A stretch of 64,000 nucleotides of DNA from Hirundichthys speculiger (Eukaryota > Chordata > Actinopteri > Beloniformes > Exocoetidae): assembly GCA_018398805.1 (NCBI GenBank), contig JAGFBZ010000849.1, forward strand, positions 1,054,001 through 1,118,000, given 5' to 3'. Positions 49,101 to 62,510 of this stretch are shown piece after piece (position 1 is the stretch's first letter; each line of letters begins with the position of its first letter). The translations under genes and the position numbers were made by a program. Below the pieces are notes generated by a model. That model made no database searches. It saw nothing but the letters and a program-made list of their open reading frames with translations, and was not told where the DNA came from.

Positions 49101-52100
49101 AAAGATTCAGACACCCCCAGCCACTGATGTTGCAGTCTCTGTCGAACTAATGCGGAATATTTACTTTAACTAAACAGTCAAGCATATTTGGGAAATATTT
49201 CTAACCTTTTCATGGATGTAGATGAGAAGGTCAAAACTGCTGGCGTCTACATGACAAACTTGCAACCAGGAGGTTTTTCATCCTGACAGTTAGCTTAGCA
49301 GAAACGCTCTGAAGAGGCAGCCAGCCAGCCTGGACGTGTCCAAATGGAACCAAAGCACATCCCACCGGTGGCATTACAGAGGTTACGCTATTTCCTATGT
49401 TTACAATTTGACGAGGCCTGGATTTTACTGTGTCCCAGTTTTGCACCATATGTAGCTGCTGAGTCTTTCCTGTCAAAACAGTTCAAAACAAAAGGAGAGC
49501 ATGTGGTTTATTTCAGCTGCCTGTAAAGAATGTGGAACTGACAAGCTGTGTCCCCTTTCACTGCCCTGACTGGCTGGCCGCACAGTGACCAGGCGCTACG
49601 TAATGAGGTTTCTGTCTCACACTCCCCCCACTCCTGGCTCCACAGACCCTGTGCAGTGTGCAGTCGCTGACCCCCGCCACCGTCTCACCAGACACATGCA
49701 TTTTAGAAAGCTGGTCCAGTGTCACTGAATTCAGAGGAGATGTGATTAAACTGGAAGGGGTTGTCACGCTTGGGGTGAAGCAGTGTTGAAACTGCTATGC
49801 TTGAAATGTGCATGAAGCAACTCCTTTTGCTGTTTTGTCATCTAAGGGGAAGTAGCAGTAAAGTCAAAGCAACCCTGATGGAGGTCATAACTCTTTAATT
49901 CAAGAAAAGTAATATAGAGCTCATTTCAACTGACATGCCATGGTGGGATTTTGTCCACCACAGTTTGTGAACATTTTGTACACCATCCTCATTTGCATCA
50001 GTGGTTGAACAAAGATAAGGAAATGATAAAGCTGTCTAATGAGTATCTGGTCTTATGATGAGTAAATGTCTCCATGAAAGTGAAGGATAAGACAGAGTGA
50101 CGTTTTAAAAGACGGCTCTCAGTTTGTCGCTTGCACCTGTTCATGGTCTGCTCTAAAGGCCTGCAGGTCGCTATGACAAGGCCAGGCCCGCCCTGCTGGT
50201 CCAAACTAAAAATGGAAGAGCAGAGAAACTGATCTCTCTCTGCTTGCCCTCTCCAGCGCTTCATTCAGAGAAGACAGACACTACGTGTAAGAAAACTGGG
50301 GTACATAATATTTACAAAATAGGCATCAGTCAGCTTGAGTCTGGAGAAAAAGAAAAATGATAATATGTTATGCTGGTGCTCCCTCTTCAATTTACTTTCA
50401 ATTCACAGTACATTTTTTCACTTTGCTTGATTTTGATGAATCCAGAAACCCATTTACTTTCACAGCTTCAATTTCTGCTTCCATGAGTGGTGGCTGTTGT
50501 TGTAGTTGCACTAGTCAGTGACATGTGCAACATATCGCACATGGAGCAGCTAAAATGAACCCTAATATTAGACTATTTACATAGATATATTTATAAACTT
50601 TTCTGACACCCATTAGTCTTTGTTTTTAGTTCCCATTTTCATCATATAGTCAATATTTGTATATTTCTCACACAGAACATTATTTTCCTTGTGTAACAAG
50701 TGGATGGATAAACACCTGCCCACAGTTTTATTTTTAAACTGTAAATCACTGAATCATCAGAGACACCCATAACCTTCTATCAGGCTACTGCTTATTCTTC
50801 TGTGATCATCACAGTTTGCTGCAGTAGTAGTACCTGGTTTAAAAGTTTAAAAAAGTAGCAGACTGACTGTTGTCAGATCTGGTTGGGTTTCATGTCTTTG
50901 CCCCAAGAGCTTTACCCGTGAAAGTCTGAGCTGTGTTAACACACATGACTTTAAGAGCATTTGCCCAGTTTTTTTTTAGGAAATAATTTGGGATCAAATT
51001 CTGAAACCACCACATTAATGGAAAAAGTTTAAAAGCAGAGTCCACTCCATTTTCTTCCAAACCTCACATCAAAGATCAAGATAAAATAAGTAACACATGT
51101 TATATTTTCAAAACCAATGATTTCTCACTGTTAGTAAAAGTTTGTTGCAAAGCTGCCAAAAAAGAAGTGGGGTCACATCTCTAAAACACTTAAATGTATT
51201 GTCCAGCTATAATTTCTAGACTTTTCCATTTAATATGCTAATATCTTTTTGCTTTCAACAAATTGTTCCTCTTTGAAGTAGGCTCCTCACAGTCAAGGCC
51301 TTTAAATTCTCTTGGCAAGCCGGTGGAAATAAATCACAGTATGGGATTTTATTGAGAGCACAACCTTTTCCATTTATCTCCAGAAGTGGCCCAGGTGCTT
51401 TTATGATTAAGTCAAAGTTAAAGCCAGTCAACAGGGAGGGGAATCATAAGATAAAATGACACCCTTTCAAAAGAAGAAAACTGTTTTTTGGGCAACAGCT
51501 GCCTGCCTTCTGTGTGCACAATACAAAAATACAAAGAGTACAAGAAAGACTAAGATGTAGCTACCAGCACATCAATTTTCCCAAGAGTCCATTGCACCAT
51601 GACAAGATGATTCCAAATCCTATTGAAATAAATAAATCTATGTTCTTAACAGAGGTGTAAATCACAAGTTTGATCACAACACAATATTACATTGATTAAC
51701 TCAATGTTTGCCGATATCACAAAGTCTGCCACAATGCCATTTTGATTCAATTTGATTCAGGAGCCAGCGATCTCCATGAGATGATATATGTTGACTGAAC
51801 ACAATAACTTATACTCAAAAATAAATCAGAGAAAAAAACTAAAACATAATTTCACATTTTTACTGCTGGTTTCTACTAGACAGTTAAATGAAAAAAGATC
51901 TGTTCCTTTAGTAAAAATAAACTGCAAAAGACCACATAAAAACATATATTGAAGTCTGATTGATATTTCCGTTTTGCGTCAACAATGTTGTTCATATTAT
52001 AAAGCAGCATGTCTATGTAGGTTCATGAATTGTTATAAACCTAATTTTTAATACTATTAAGGTACAATATTTTCTATAAATTTGGCACTGTCATAGTGCT

Positions 52101-52130
52101 TATTAATTTTTGTTTTATTTTGAAAGCAAC
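46174..52130. other. Intergenic region between arl13a and xkrx
   Basis: No exon was recognised. The densest frame (minus 49558-49767) has no family motif. A GC-richer patch near 49560-49770 stands out from the AT-rich surroundings but has no identifiable content. arl13a and xkrx are divergently transcribed, so distal regulatory DNA for either gene may lie here. Confidence 0.45.
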
Positions 52131-52744
52131 TGCCGTTTCCGGTTTTGCTGGGCTTTTCTTGCTAACTTGACGAAGCCGTTGTATCGACACTGGACGCAAC
52201 CCACTTGGTAGTTACCGCAAGTATGTCGATTTTGAAACATCCAGCGTAAATCTGCTGTCAGACCTCTCTGTGTTGTTTACCGGGAGTACAACTAGCTGAC
52301 ACCTCTATCTACCTTCAGCAATCGACGATGGCCGCTTGGGTGGAGTTCCTGCGGGTTAATGATGAAGCCGAACTTTCCTGATTCAGACCTGCACGCCGGC
52401 GGTGTGAATCAGCGCTGAGATCCATGCAGGCAGAGAGGCGGCTGTATCCCTGCATTCAACGGGCCACACGGGGCGGCAACGCCACGTACACCGGCGGTAA
52501 ATCTAACCCCTCTGGGCTGGATGAAGGCAGCCTACAGTCGCTGTGTGTTGTAGCCGAACGGTGAAGTCGAACACAATGAGGATCTGGCGATGGTCCACTT
52601 AGTGGAAAGTTGGGAGAGACGGCGCATAAAACGAAAATATAAACAAAAAAGTGATGTTTGTGGAGGAGAGTTCACTTTAAGAGGGACGGAGTCTCGTTTC
52701 CAGCCTTCCAGCATATTGTGATTGTCCAACTTAACGCTGCCAGT
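52131..52744 (+). promoter_or_regulatory. xkrx promoter / 5' UTR region
   Basis: Base composition turns from AT-rich to GC-rich with many CpGs from about 52130 up to the xkrx ATG at 52745. The CpG cluster at 52370-52500 is the likely promoter or 5' UTR. No TATA box is evident and no transcription start can be placed from sequence alone. Confidence 0.5.
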
Positions 52745-53097
52745 ATGTGCGAAGTGTCCAAGGAGGAGGAGCAGGACCGGGAGATCACGGACATGGAGCG
52801 GTGCTCCTCCGCGGCGGAGAACGGGGTCATGCTGGTGGTCAACCACAGCCGGGTCCGCCCGCCCCTCAGCGTGGTTCTGGCCACCGTGCTCTACTGCGCC
52901 GAGTTCGTCACCTCCATCGTGATGTGCAGCTTGTACCAGAAGACCGAGGATGACATCTGGATGGGCTTCACCATCACCTTCATGCTGGTGCCCGCTGTTC
53001 TCATCCAGCTGACGTTAACGTTCATCCACAGAGACCTGGGCCGGGACCGGCCCCTGGTCCTGTTTCTGCACCTGCTCATGCTCGGCCCCGTCATCCG
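52745..53097 (+). CDS. xkrx: XK-related protein XKRX, coding exon 1
   Basis: XK-family proteins are multi-pass plasma-membrane proteins; XKR8 relatives are phospholipid scramblases and XK itself is a presumed transporter. XKRX's own activity is poorly known. This exon encodes 117 codons plus two bases. An acidic N-terminus (MCEVSKEEEQDREITDMERC) precedes hydrophobic segments at about 40-62, 72-94 and 104-117. Conserved family blocks are LYCAEF, LIQLTLTFIHRDL, RDRPL and LLMLGPVIR. The family uses nearly the same '[32 protein letters not shown]' segment. ATG 52745 is the first in-frame ATG, and the donor is ATCCG|gtaggt. The exon joins in frame to 62248 (VIR-CFEAL). Confidence 0.95.
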
Positions 53098-53214
53098 GTA
53101 GGTGTGGGTGGAAAGTAATGTTCAGGGCAGTTTCTAGCTGCCTTATATTATTTATATTTTTGTAAAAGTCCGGGGCAGTGGGAGAGCTCAAACCCCAACT
53201 TCTTCTTTCCACTT

Positions 53215-53470
53215 GTCTGTTAAATGGCCGCCAGGGGCTGGCTCCAAAACAGAGCAATTCTCTGACTTCCATGTTAGAAAGTCCAACTTTGCAGCAGAAA
53301 TGAACATTTACAGCCTGGTACAAATACAGTTTTGGTCTCTGTGGATAGATTGTACACCCATGACAAAAAATAGGGGTGATTTATTCATTATTTTGTACCA
53401 AATCAGATAAAATTATATAAACCTACAAATGTATTTATGATTCGGGGCGTGGTCTTTTGATTGGCATTAT
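53215..53470 (+). repeat. Dispersed repeat, copy 2 (matches 31050-31300)
   Basis: It shares the ordered blocks described for the copy in cenpi intron 2, in the same orientation. Matching landmarks include GGCTGGCTCCAAAA, CAGCCTGGTACAAA, GGGGTGATTTATT and AAATTATATAAACC. Confidence 0.6.
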
Positions 53471-53563
53471 GTTGACTTCTGACAGAGTATAGTCATTAAT
53501 ATTTTAAAGATGTTCAAACAAGATATTTTGTTGTGCTGTTAAGTGTACTAAAGAGGCCGCCAT

Positions 53564-54020
53564 TGTTCTGTTAATTTCTGCTACTTATTGAGATATGCTA
53601 CCTCGGGGTTCTGCGCATGCGCAGAGCTAATTCCCGAATGACGTTTTCCACGCCCATAAATTTGTTGCCGAGTTACAACAAAGCATACTGGAATTTACAC
53701 ACTGAATTAACGTTTTCAACAAGCACAAAGACGAAATAATATTTGAATTTTAAGGTTGTTACTCACTGTAAACCGATGACTAGTCCCGCTATGTGGATGT
53801 TCCTCTTTGTATAATTGTTAAATAATTAATACGACAAGGATAATATGACATTCCATATATTGAATTCTCATGCTGAATGAACGTTTTCAACAAGCACAAA
53901 GACGACATGATATGAATTTTAAGGATGTTACTCACTGTAAACCGGTGTTCGTTTGTCCCGCTGGGCATGGAAAACGTCATAGGTAGCATATCTCGACAAG
54001 TAGCAGAAATCGACAGAACA
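53564..54020. mobile_element. Foldback-type element with 40-bp inverted arms and internal direct repeats
   Basis: The left arm (53564-53603) and the complement of the right arm (53981-54020) agree at 36 of 40 positions. Both contain ATTTCTGCTACTT and GAGATATGCTACCT. A second inner inverted pair, GACGTTTTCCA near 53641 and TGGAAAACGTC near 53968, continues the symmetry. Inside, about 70 bp containing AACGTTTTCAACAAGCACAA is directly repeated (about 53706-53778 and 53876-53945). There is no coding potential and no clear target-site duplication. Superfamily unknown. Confidence 0.75.
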
Positions 54021-54442
54021 CAACACCGGCTGTAATGTGTCCTGTCCAGGTTGGAGGACGGGTCCTATCAGAGCTCCACTAGTCCTTACTTCAGCTCGAG
54101 CCACATTGTTTTGGTAGCGGCACTTGAAATGAGGGATGCCTGCCTACATTTAATCAAAATGGATATAAATTAATATTAATGAGCATCACAGGTTAATATG
54201 ATCTAAGATAGCGAAACTAAAATAGTTAACTGTGATTGACAGAAGGGGGGCGTGTTCCAGCTGGCGTCTCAGCTCTGCTCCTTCCACCCTGTTGCAACAT
54301 GGAGCTGCGGGGGAAAAGAGGCTTCAAAAGTACTGTTCAGAAAACCCACAGGTGATGTCACGAGGCATTGTCCAGTTCTGTTTATAGACTCTTTGGAGCC
54401 GACCCCTTCATAAAGAACTGTACCTCCTCTCACTGAACAGCA

Positions 54443-54509
54443 GGTCTGTTGATCTCAGCTGTTCCACCTGTTTGTTTTTAGATAATTCTCGTAGGTGGTG
54501 GGTGGAGAG
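54443..54509 (+). repeat. 67-bp direct duplication, first copy
   Basis: The segment matches 57740-57806 at 64 of 67 positions in the same orientation. It includes TTGATCTCAGCTGTTCCACC and TAGGTGGTGGGTGGAGAG. The copies are 3.2 kb apart in xkrx intron 1 and their flanks are unrelated. Confidence 0.9.
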
Positions 54510-57500
54510 ATAAATTTTGCTGAGGACTGCTGATAAAGCACAACGGTGTCTGTAGGGCTGTTTGAGGGATAAAAATGGCCCCGTTGATGGGGAGGGTGGT
54601 AAAATTCATATTTGTAGTTATGCAGGAAAAGACTGAATTTCTGACTCTATGACTTTGTAAACTCACACGACGGTGCATACCTGATTTACCTAATTTATGT
54701 GCTTCATAGAGAAGTGTGCTTATTTAGGTGGCTACAAATGTACACAGGCAATGTATGTTTCTCCCTCCTAAACCCTGGAGTTCAGCTATGCATCTGTATA
54801 CTTTGCAAATGGCAAGAAAAGGCTCTGGATTATTTTTTTTTTTTCTAACCAACACCCTGTGTGAGTAGCAAAGATAGAGGCTTTCACACAGTCAATCACT
54901 GATCTTATCGCAGACATGCAGGCCATGAGAAGCCTAGAGCTGTGAAAAAGGAAAGCTAAAATGCCCCAGAAAAGACAAAATGCCCATAAATAGGTATACT
55001 ATCAATATGTCACGCAAAACAGCCAAAAAAAAAAACATGCACCATAGCCAGGAGAGGTTTCAGAATCACCAAATATAGACATGACATGTGACAAGGAATG
55101 AGCAGAGGTGCTGAACATTTGAAACAGGCTGCAAAACAAAGACACTGAATTCTAAAAATGAAAACACTGATGAGATAGAAATTGGTACCAACAGATTAAA
55201 AGTTGCCACACTGACAAAATTGCCAAAATGATCAGCATGAAATGCAGAACACTCAGAAAGAAATCCAGAAATGACTTCAAAGTGGCACAGAGTGAATATG
55301 AAAAAATCAATATGAGACAAAGTTTCCAAAATGGCACATTAAGCTGACATTAAAAAATATGAAATAATTTTAGAAGTGATGCAAAACACATGCCATGATG
55401 CAAAACTGGAGATGACAACCAATGTATGTCTCTCAGTCCTCACCAACAAAACATCTCTGACCAGGGGCCTCGTCTTTTATAAGATGTTTATGATTAGATC
55501 TATTTAGCCACAAGAACTACCAGTAAAGTTTAATTTAATTTTGTTTTCTTCCCAAATAAGCCCTTTAAATTTTGGTCATGCATATTTTCTTTGTTCATTC
55601 CTTCCACTCACTGCGTCACATGTCATTGAACACAGACTGACAGTCGCTGAGTGCATACAGAGGTTACGATGATGCTGCAGCATTTTCTAAATGAGTTTGA
55701 GTGGAGCTGCAACAGTAAATCAACTAGCCATCCAAGAAGAGAATTAACTGCCAAGAGCTCCCGTATCTTATCTGCACAGCCTGTTTTATTCTGCCTGAGT
55801 GAACATTTTGTTGTTCCTTCTCATACAAAATAACTTGATTACACCTTTAGTTGCCTTTGTGATTTTTGGAAAATGTTTTTTTTGTTTGTTTGTTTTTTTA
55901 CAGATACATGATAGTAAACTGAATCAAAGAAGACAGCGTTCTGTCAGATCACTAAATGCCTCTTTTTTTTTTTCTTTGCAGCTTCCAAATGGAAGCGTGC
56001 GGCTTCCATTTTGCATTAACAGAGCTTAACAGTTAAAGGGAGAAAAGTGTCTGTGGGGCGTATTAAAGCCCTACAGTGATCCTTGACAGCTAACAGGGAT
56101 CCTGCCAGAGTTAAATGATGTTTGATTGATCATTAATATAATTTTGTTTGAACCAGTGTCTCTGCACTGGATCATAGTGCAGATGGATGATGAACAGGAT
56201 GCATGACTGAAAGTGACTTACCGGCCACATCATCGAACAAACTGAACAAGGATAGACCTCAGAACAAAAGGCTTCTCCCGTCTCGTTTCAATCTGAAGTC
56301 TCTCTGATTGTGTGGACGTGAACCACACGGCGTCGGCTCTGAAACCACTCTGACAAATGACCTCTGCAGGGCTATTATCTACCTTGGTAACGCATCCTTC
56401 ATGGTTATGACTCGCATGACCTCATCTCTGATGAACGACCCCCAGAGGCCTCTGTGCTGCAGAGCCGTTAGAAAGCTGGCTGGATCTGTGCGAGGTTGGA
56501 AGGGTTTGTAGACGTTAGGCTGGAAAACTCCCTGGAAATGATGCAGCTTCTTGAGAAATGAAAGTGATAACCTCTTCAACAAAAACGTACGTCTCGTTAA
56601 AAAAAAAAAGATTTTACATGCCAGGAAATTGTCCATCTGTTTTTGAGGGAGGAGTTCTCTCTTTAACTTCTACTTTTTTACATCAGGCTGTGCAATTAAT
56701 CAAATTTTACTCGGCCGTGGTTGAGTTGTTCCCAAGTAATATCCAGGTGACGCTGGTGTTCCTCACCAAAAACATTTAAAGCATTTTCTGAGCAGCTCTT
56801 GCTCTGTGGCCTGAAGTATTTTTATTTAGTCTAAAATTTCATCTAGTCTGCAGTCTGAGTTTGTTATGGAAATTTCAGCATTTTTATGTTAAATGTAACC
56901 ATGGACAGTGATTTTTTTTCCAATAATTGAACAGCCCTAATTTTACATACTTGGGACGTAACAAAAAGTGGAGTCCCAGCAGGTTCAGTCCATCATCCCG
57001 ACAATCCATGCTGTGCTCGAAATCAATGGTAAAAAAAAAAAAAAAATGTAATTAATTAAAGAAAAAAAAAACACAAACTACATCTCACGGCAGGTCCTCA
57101 GTTTGTCTGTTAAATGTTAAAATTCATGACTGTAAAATTAGGAAAAGATTCATGAAATATGGATTTTTTTGGTTAGGTTTAAAAAAATCCAGCATGGCTT
57201 AAATTAAACTTTTTACTAAAAAAACAAACAAACAATGGAACAATATCCTTAAGGATAAAACAACCAGAAAAAAAGTGGAGCTTTTTGGCCGTAATTCACA
57301 AAGCCACATTTGGTGAAAATGAAACACAGACGCCTTGTTGCCAACTGTCAGGCACGGTGGTGGACGGGTCATGATTTGGTGATTCGATCTTACAAAAACT
57401 GCACATAAACAAATACCAGCAAACCTCACTAAACTGAAGCAAATTTTTAAGGAAGAGCGGGCCAAAATTCCTCCACAATGACGAGAGAGACTGATAAGAT

Positions 57501-57739
57501 CAGACATAAAATTTTATTTTCAAGTCACTGGTGATAAAAGCAGTTCTGCAAGCGACTGAATCATGGGATGTACTGCTCTTCTCTATTTTGTCCAGTAAAC
57601 AATGGCATGGTAATAATATGTCATGTGTTTCTCTTCATCTGAAGTTATTCTCACATAGTTTTACCAGGTCGTGACACATAAAACAGGCAGAGGGTTCACA
57701 TTCTTTACCACATGACTGTGTGCTTGTAGTTTGCATCCC

Positions 57740-57806
57740 GGTCTGTTGATCTCAGCTGTTCCACCTGTTTGTTTTTAGATCATTCTTTTAGGTGGTGGGT
57801 GGAGAG
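57740..57806 (+). repeat. 67-bp direct duplication, second copy
   Basis: This is the second copy of the segment at 54443-54509, with three substitutions. Its origin is unknown. Segmental copying, an unrecognised repeat family or conserved duplicated elements are all possible. Confidence 0.9.
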
Positions 57807-60800
57807 TTGTTTAATTTCCAGTCAAGGCCTCCTGAAGTTGTTTCCTCCTGAGCTCTGATACCTCAACCAATCAAGGTTGAGGCATCAAGGTTTCAAGGTT
57901 AATTTACAGTGCTTCAAGAGTTAATTGATGAGTGTGGTATTTTACAGGGAAAGGAGTTCAACGTCGTCTTTAGTTGCAGGTTTCCTGTCAGGAAGAGTGT
58001 TTTGCAGGATAAAGTGTGCGTAGCTGTGTTTGATTCATGGTTGGGTTCTCAGCGTGGTCCTAAAATGTAACAAGTGTACTACAGAGGAGTCACAGAAGCT
58101 GTTTTTGCTGCTACAGGTCACTTTGATTTTCGCTGCTCATTCAGATCATCAAAACAAGACCAGAGTTCAGATCTCACAGAATCTAATTCCTGCTTCACCA
58201 GTTCCCACAAATGCAATTTGAGCCAAAAAGAAAGTTCAATAATAAGGAGAAAAAGTAACGCGTCATAAGTATTTGCTTGCATACCACAGCGCCTCCCAGA
58301 TTTAGAGTTTCCCACTGTAACCGGACCAAGGTCATGGCATCTGAGGTTTGGAATTATTCATTAACACATGAGAGATAAAGGTGAATGGAGGAGTCGGATA
58401 GACCACCTCGAGGTCTTCTCATGTTGGCAGCTGCGAGTTAGATTATAGCCCGCCTTGTAGTTTATGCTGCGACCTATAATTTACACGTTGTGTTGGTTAT
58501 TACTTCACATGCTGTACACTAACAGAGTGGCAGCCGTGGTGGTAGACTTATTCATGACAGTCTGTTGTGGAGTTTCATTTCTGAGGGGCCCAGAACGTGC
58601 GAAGAGATCAAAACCTGTTTGAGCCAGACTCGCAGGAATTACTCTCAACAGTCCTCTGATTGGGGAATACAGTCTAAAAAAGCTTTGTCAGAGTCAAAGT
58701 GATATTTAGGTGTGACGTTTAAGATCACCGCTCAGATGATCTCCTGATTAAACACAAGTACGATCAGAGCAAGAATAGTGTCAGAGATATGGATCTTACT
58801 CCCACCATTTCTTCCAGTAATACAGTAATATCCAGCTGCAATCATAATGTGAGATTAACAGAAAATCTTTTTTTTTTTCTATGTGCAAATATCGATGGTG
58901 GCTTGGTTTGTAAACATCACTGTAAACCAATATGAAGTCATATGAAACGATCAGCTGTATCGAGTGAAGTCTCCAGGATGGCGGTAAATCCACTGAGCGA
59001 CTGAGCGGTTTGATGAGTATGTGAGTGATGTGCGTCATGTGCTTTGGCCCTGACAGTCACCGGATCGAAGCCTATTTTGAAGTTCTCCATAAAACATTGA
59101 AACACAGAGGAAAGGTGTTTTGAAAGAATTGCATCCATCCCTCCAGTGGATTTCTACATGTTTGTAGAATCAGTGCTGAAGAGCATCTGGAAGCTTCGCA
59201 GCGGTTCCAAAACCTCACCTAGACATTTTATATTTATCAGTGCTGTAATTTGTCTCCAAACATTAAGGAGAAACTGAAACTAATTGCATATTCAATATTT
59301 GTAAGATATGAACAGATCAAATCAAAGACAATTAGGGCAAAACAACCAATTTTAAATCATGTTTGATGTGATTTAGCTGATCCAGATCTTTCTGATCTGT
59401 TGTTTCCAGAAGAAAATACTTCCTTTTATACTCCCAAAATTTTTACAGTGAGCATATTTATAAACATGCCTCTGGTATTTGACTCACTGACCTAGAAGTA
59501 GTTTCTGTAATAGATGTTGGTGAGAAACACAACGATCTGTACAACAATCATGTTCACTTCCTCATATCGCTGCCGCATGGCCAGATTAAATCTGACTCAT
59601 TAAAGCTGCAGCGTCCAGGAAGGAATCTGCAAAGACGTCACAATACAGATAGAAAATATTCACAGCTTAGCAGTTTTATAAACAGACTGTGGTCTTTGAG
59701 TCATCAACCTAGACATGCTTTCTGTAAAAGAAGCAGGTGAAAATACATTTCTTAGCCTTTTTAACATGAGCGTACAAGGACCACCTCCAAATCACAGATG
59801 GAAGCTTTCGCTGTCATACATAACCCTGAGAGAACAATCCTGAAAATTGAATAAGGTGAAACTAACTGGACAGAGCTCACAGGCGTAAATGAGTTATTAT
59901 CCAACCTCAGCATGGGCCAGACTTGACTAGCTATGTGCACTTGTTTCACCAACTGACATGAACTTTTAGAGAGGGTCAAAAACGCTGAAGAGGGACGTCA
60001 TCACAGCTGAAACAGTTTCTCATGGGAGCTTGGACTCCTTAAACGAAAGCAGAAATATGAAGGATAGTGCTGCCAAAGAAAATATGCACGTTAAACTAAA
60101 AGCACGTGCATCTGTCAGCCGCGCAATCTTATTTTCAGTTCTGCGTATGTGCTTCCTCCACCCAAGAATGCTTTGTACATGCCAATGATTTCAAACTGAA
60201 TTAACCTTGAAACAACTTTCTGCCTGTTCAGCCACGCCTGGCTGCATCTGTGTTGTGAAGTCTCCGCGGTCGTCGCCCGTACGCTGCAGCTCGAATGTCT
60301 CAGACTCGTGCCTGCAGTGCATCACTGATGTCAGGAAACAGACATTAGCATTATTTCAGTACAGCTCCCCATGTTCTGTTCCTCAGTTTCTCTAAACTAA
60401 TCACGTCTGCTGCTGCTTGGCTCAGATGAGAGGTTTCCGGTGTGTCTGACGGTGTAGCTGCTGATCTTGTTGGTGGACAAACACACCATATCTGCTATCA
60501 AAAGAGGAATTTCAACTCATGATGTCCTACAGATAACTGTATGTACAGGAGCAATTTTAGTCATCCTGCTTGAACCAAAGTTAAGAGAATGTGACTGCTG
60601 CTGATCTAAGACCCTGAGGACAGGTCAGGCAGACTTTGTCTTGACTTGTCTCTTTGGGAACGAGCCATCTTCTGGGACATAAAAGCACCCTCTGCTTGTA
60701 CCAGTCTCAGCACGCAGGGTTTGTTGTTGTTGTCTGTTAGAAGCTCTGCGATGCCATGAGTCTGTGTCAGTGAGCCTAATGGGGCAACCCTGAGAGACCA

Positions 60801-62041
60801 AAACAGGATGAGCTTGCTAAAGAGCCGTTAAAAGAATTTCCTGAACGCTCAGCTGCCCCATCGCCACAGAATATCAGTGTTCCTTGTATCTCTCGTCTTC
60901 TTTCGTGTGGTGCATGTCACAGAATACTGCTGCGCTTCACTGAGGCAACAGACAGAGCAACGGCAGCACATTTCTGCTCATAAATCCATATGATTCTGCC
61001 TTGAAAGTGGGACTATTGATTTCCTTGGCTAATGCGTTCATCTGTCCTGACATCCCCCAGTGAAATTCAGCCTGCCTCTCTGTTATTGTACAGACTCTTA
61101 AGTGCGAGCTGGCTGGAGTTCAGCCCTGATGCACTTTGTCCTGAGCCCGCTGTGCTGCCAAATTAGTAGGAACACGTTGGCAGTAAATCAGGTTGTTGTG
61201 CCTTCTCTACGATTCTGTGGTAGTTCTTGGGCACAAACGGGCCTGTGGGCCGTTAGAGCAAAGAACATAAGCATGCACGTGATAAGACACTAGTAACGAC
61301 AATATTTCTCCCGCCAGCCCTTAAAATCCGTGCCAGATCCAGCTCATAGACGTGGGTGTGGAAGCTCGGCAAACTGAGCTGCGAGTTACGTTTCTCCTCA
61401 AGAAGCAGCTGAAGCAACAGCGTCTAAACATGCATTCCAGCACAGCGATGTGAGGTTTAGTCCTGCAGCGGGAATTCCCAGAGGGCTCGCTATTGAATCT
61501 ATGCATGCGTATATGTGCAGCATTTTGAGTTTCAGGTGACTTTGTTTCGAATTTGTTTCATTATTCTGGTCGTTGACATCTTTCCGATATCAAGTGGGAA
61601 CTTGCTCTTCCAGTTTGGGTACTATTACTGTGTTGTGAAATGATGTCTATAAGACGTGTAGCATTTTTTTTTCCCCCCTTTTTTCTCATTCAAGATTAGT
61701 CTAAAGTGAAAAGTTGTTTAACTTGTTTGTTTTTGAGTGGCAAACCTGTTTCTCTCTTCATGAGTAGTTCTTCTTTCCCCTGTGACCAAACACAGACACT
61801 ATTTACCTTGCAAAACGCGGAGGCAACCACACCCAGGGATCTTCAGTTAATCTGTTCAGGCCTCAGGGGGTCATGTTGATTTGTCCCTGACTGCCCTCTG
61901 CTGGAGCCTCATTACTGAGCTTGTGTTTCACCAAGAAAAGGCTCTTTATAGTGGATCCCGTACATGAAATGACATATCTAAGATCAGTGTTTTTGTTAAT
62001 GATTAATTCCTTTATCTGCTTACATATATAACCTTCTTATA

Positions 62042-62072
<31 letters not shown>

Positions 62073-62247
62073 GCTTGCTTTATAAATTCGGTTTCCCTTA
62101 TGTGTTCATGCTGTGATTTTTAAACGTAAGCATAAACCTCACAGTGTCCCTTTGTGATCTTGTGACGCTCTAACATAACACAGCACTGCCCCCTGTTGGT
62201 GATAAAATGTAACTACACTTAAACTTTCCATTCTCCTTTCTCCACAG

Positions 62248-62510
62248 GTGTTTTGAGGCCCTGGTGGTGTATTTCAAGGCTGGTAAAAGGGAGGAGCCTT
62301 ACGTCACCATCTCCAGAAAGATCAGCCTGAAAAAGGGGCAGCAGACGCCCATGGAGCTTGAAATTGGTCAGTCAGAGCGCACCCTGGCCACACACAGGAA
62401 TGCCTTCAAACGCACCGCTGTCATCCAGGCGTTCCTGGGCTCCACACCTCAGCTAACGCTCCAGCTGTACGCCACCATCCAGGAGAAATACGTCCTCCTT
62501 CCTGCAAGAT
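62248..62510 (+). CDS. xkrx: XK-related protein XKRX, coding exon 2
   Basis: The exon begins after tctccacag and completes Arg118, then reads [19 protein letters not shown], a basic linker, [20 protein letters not shown] and [13 protein letters not shown]. This matches the XK-family core '[32 protein letters not shown]'. The donor AGAT|gtaaga at 62511 ends it in phase 1. The remaining exons, with the other membrane segments, lie beyond the right edge. The exon is intact. Confidence 0.95.

Larger units (their letters stand above)
53098..62247 (+). other. xkrx intron 1 (9.15 kb)
   Basis: The intron is bounded by gtaggt and tctccacag. It contains a foldback element, a dispersed-repeat copy and a 67-bp direct duplication (listed separately), an (AT)n-poly(T) tract near 62038-62071, and otherwise unremarkable AT-rich DNA. 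No additional exon was recognised on either strand. Confidence 0.85.

Noticed and set aside
56308..56779. Overlapping plus and minus frames in xkrx intron 1
   Set aside because: No domain similarity on either strand and no flanking splice sites supporting an exon.
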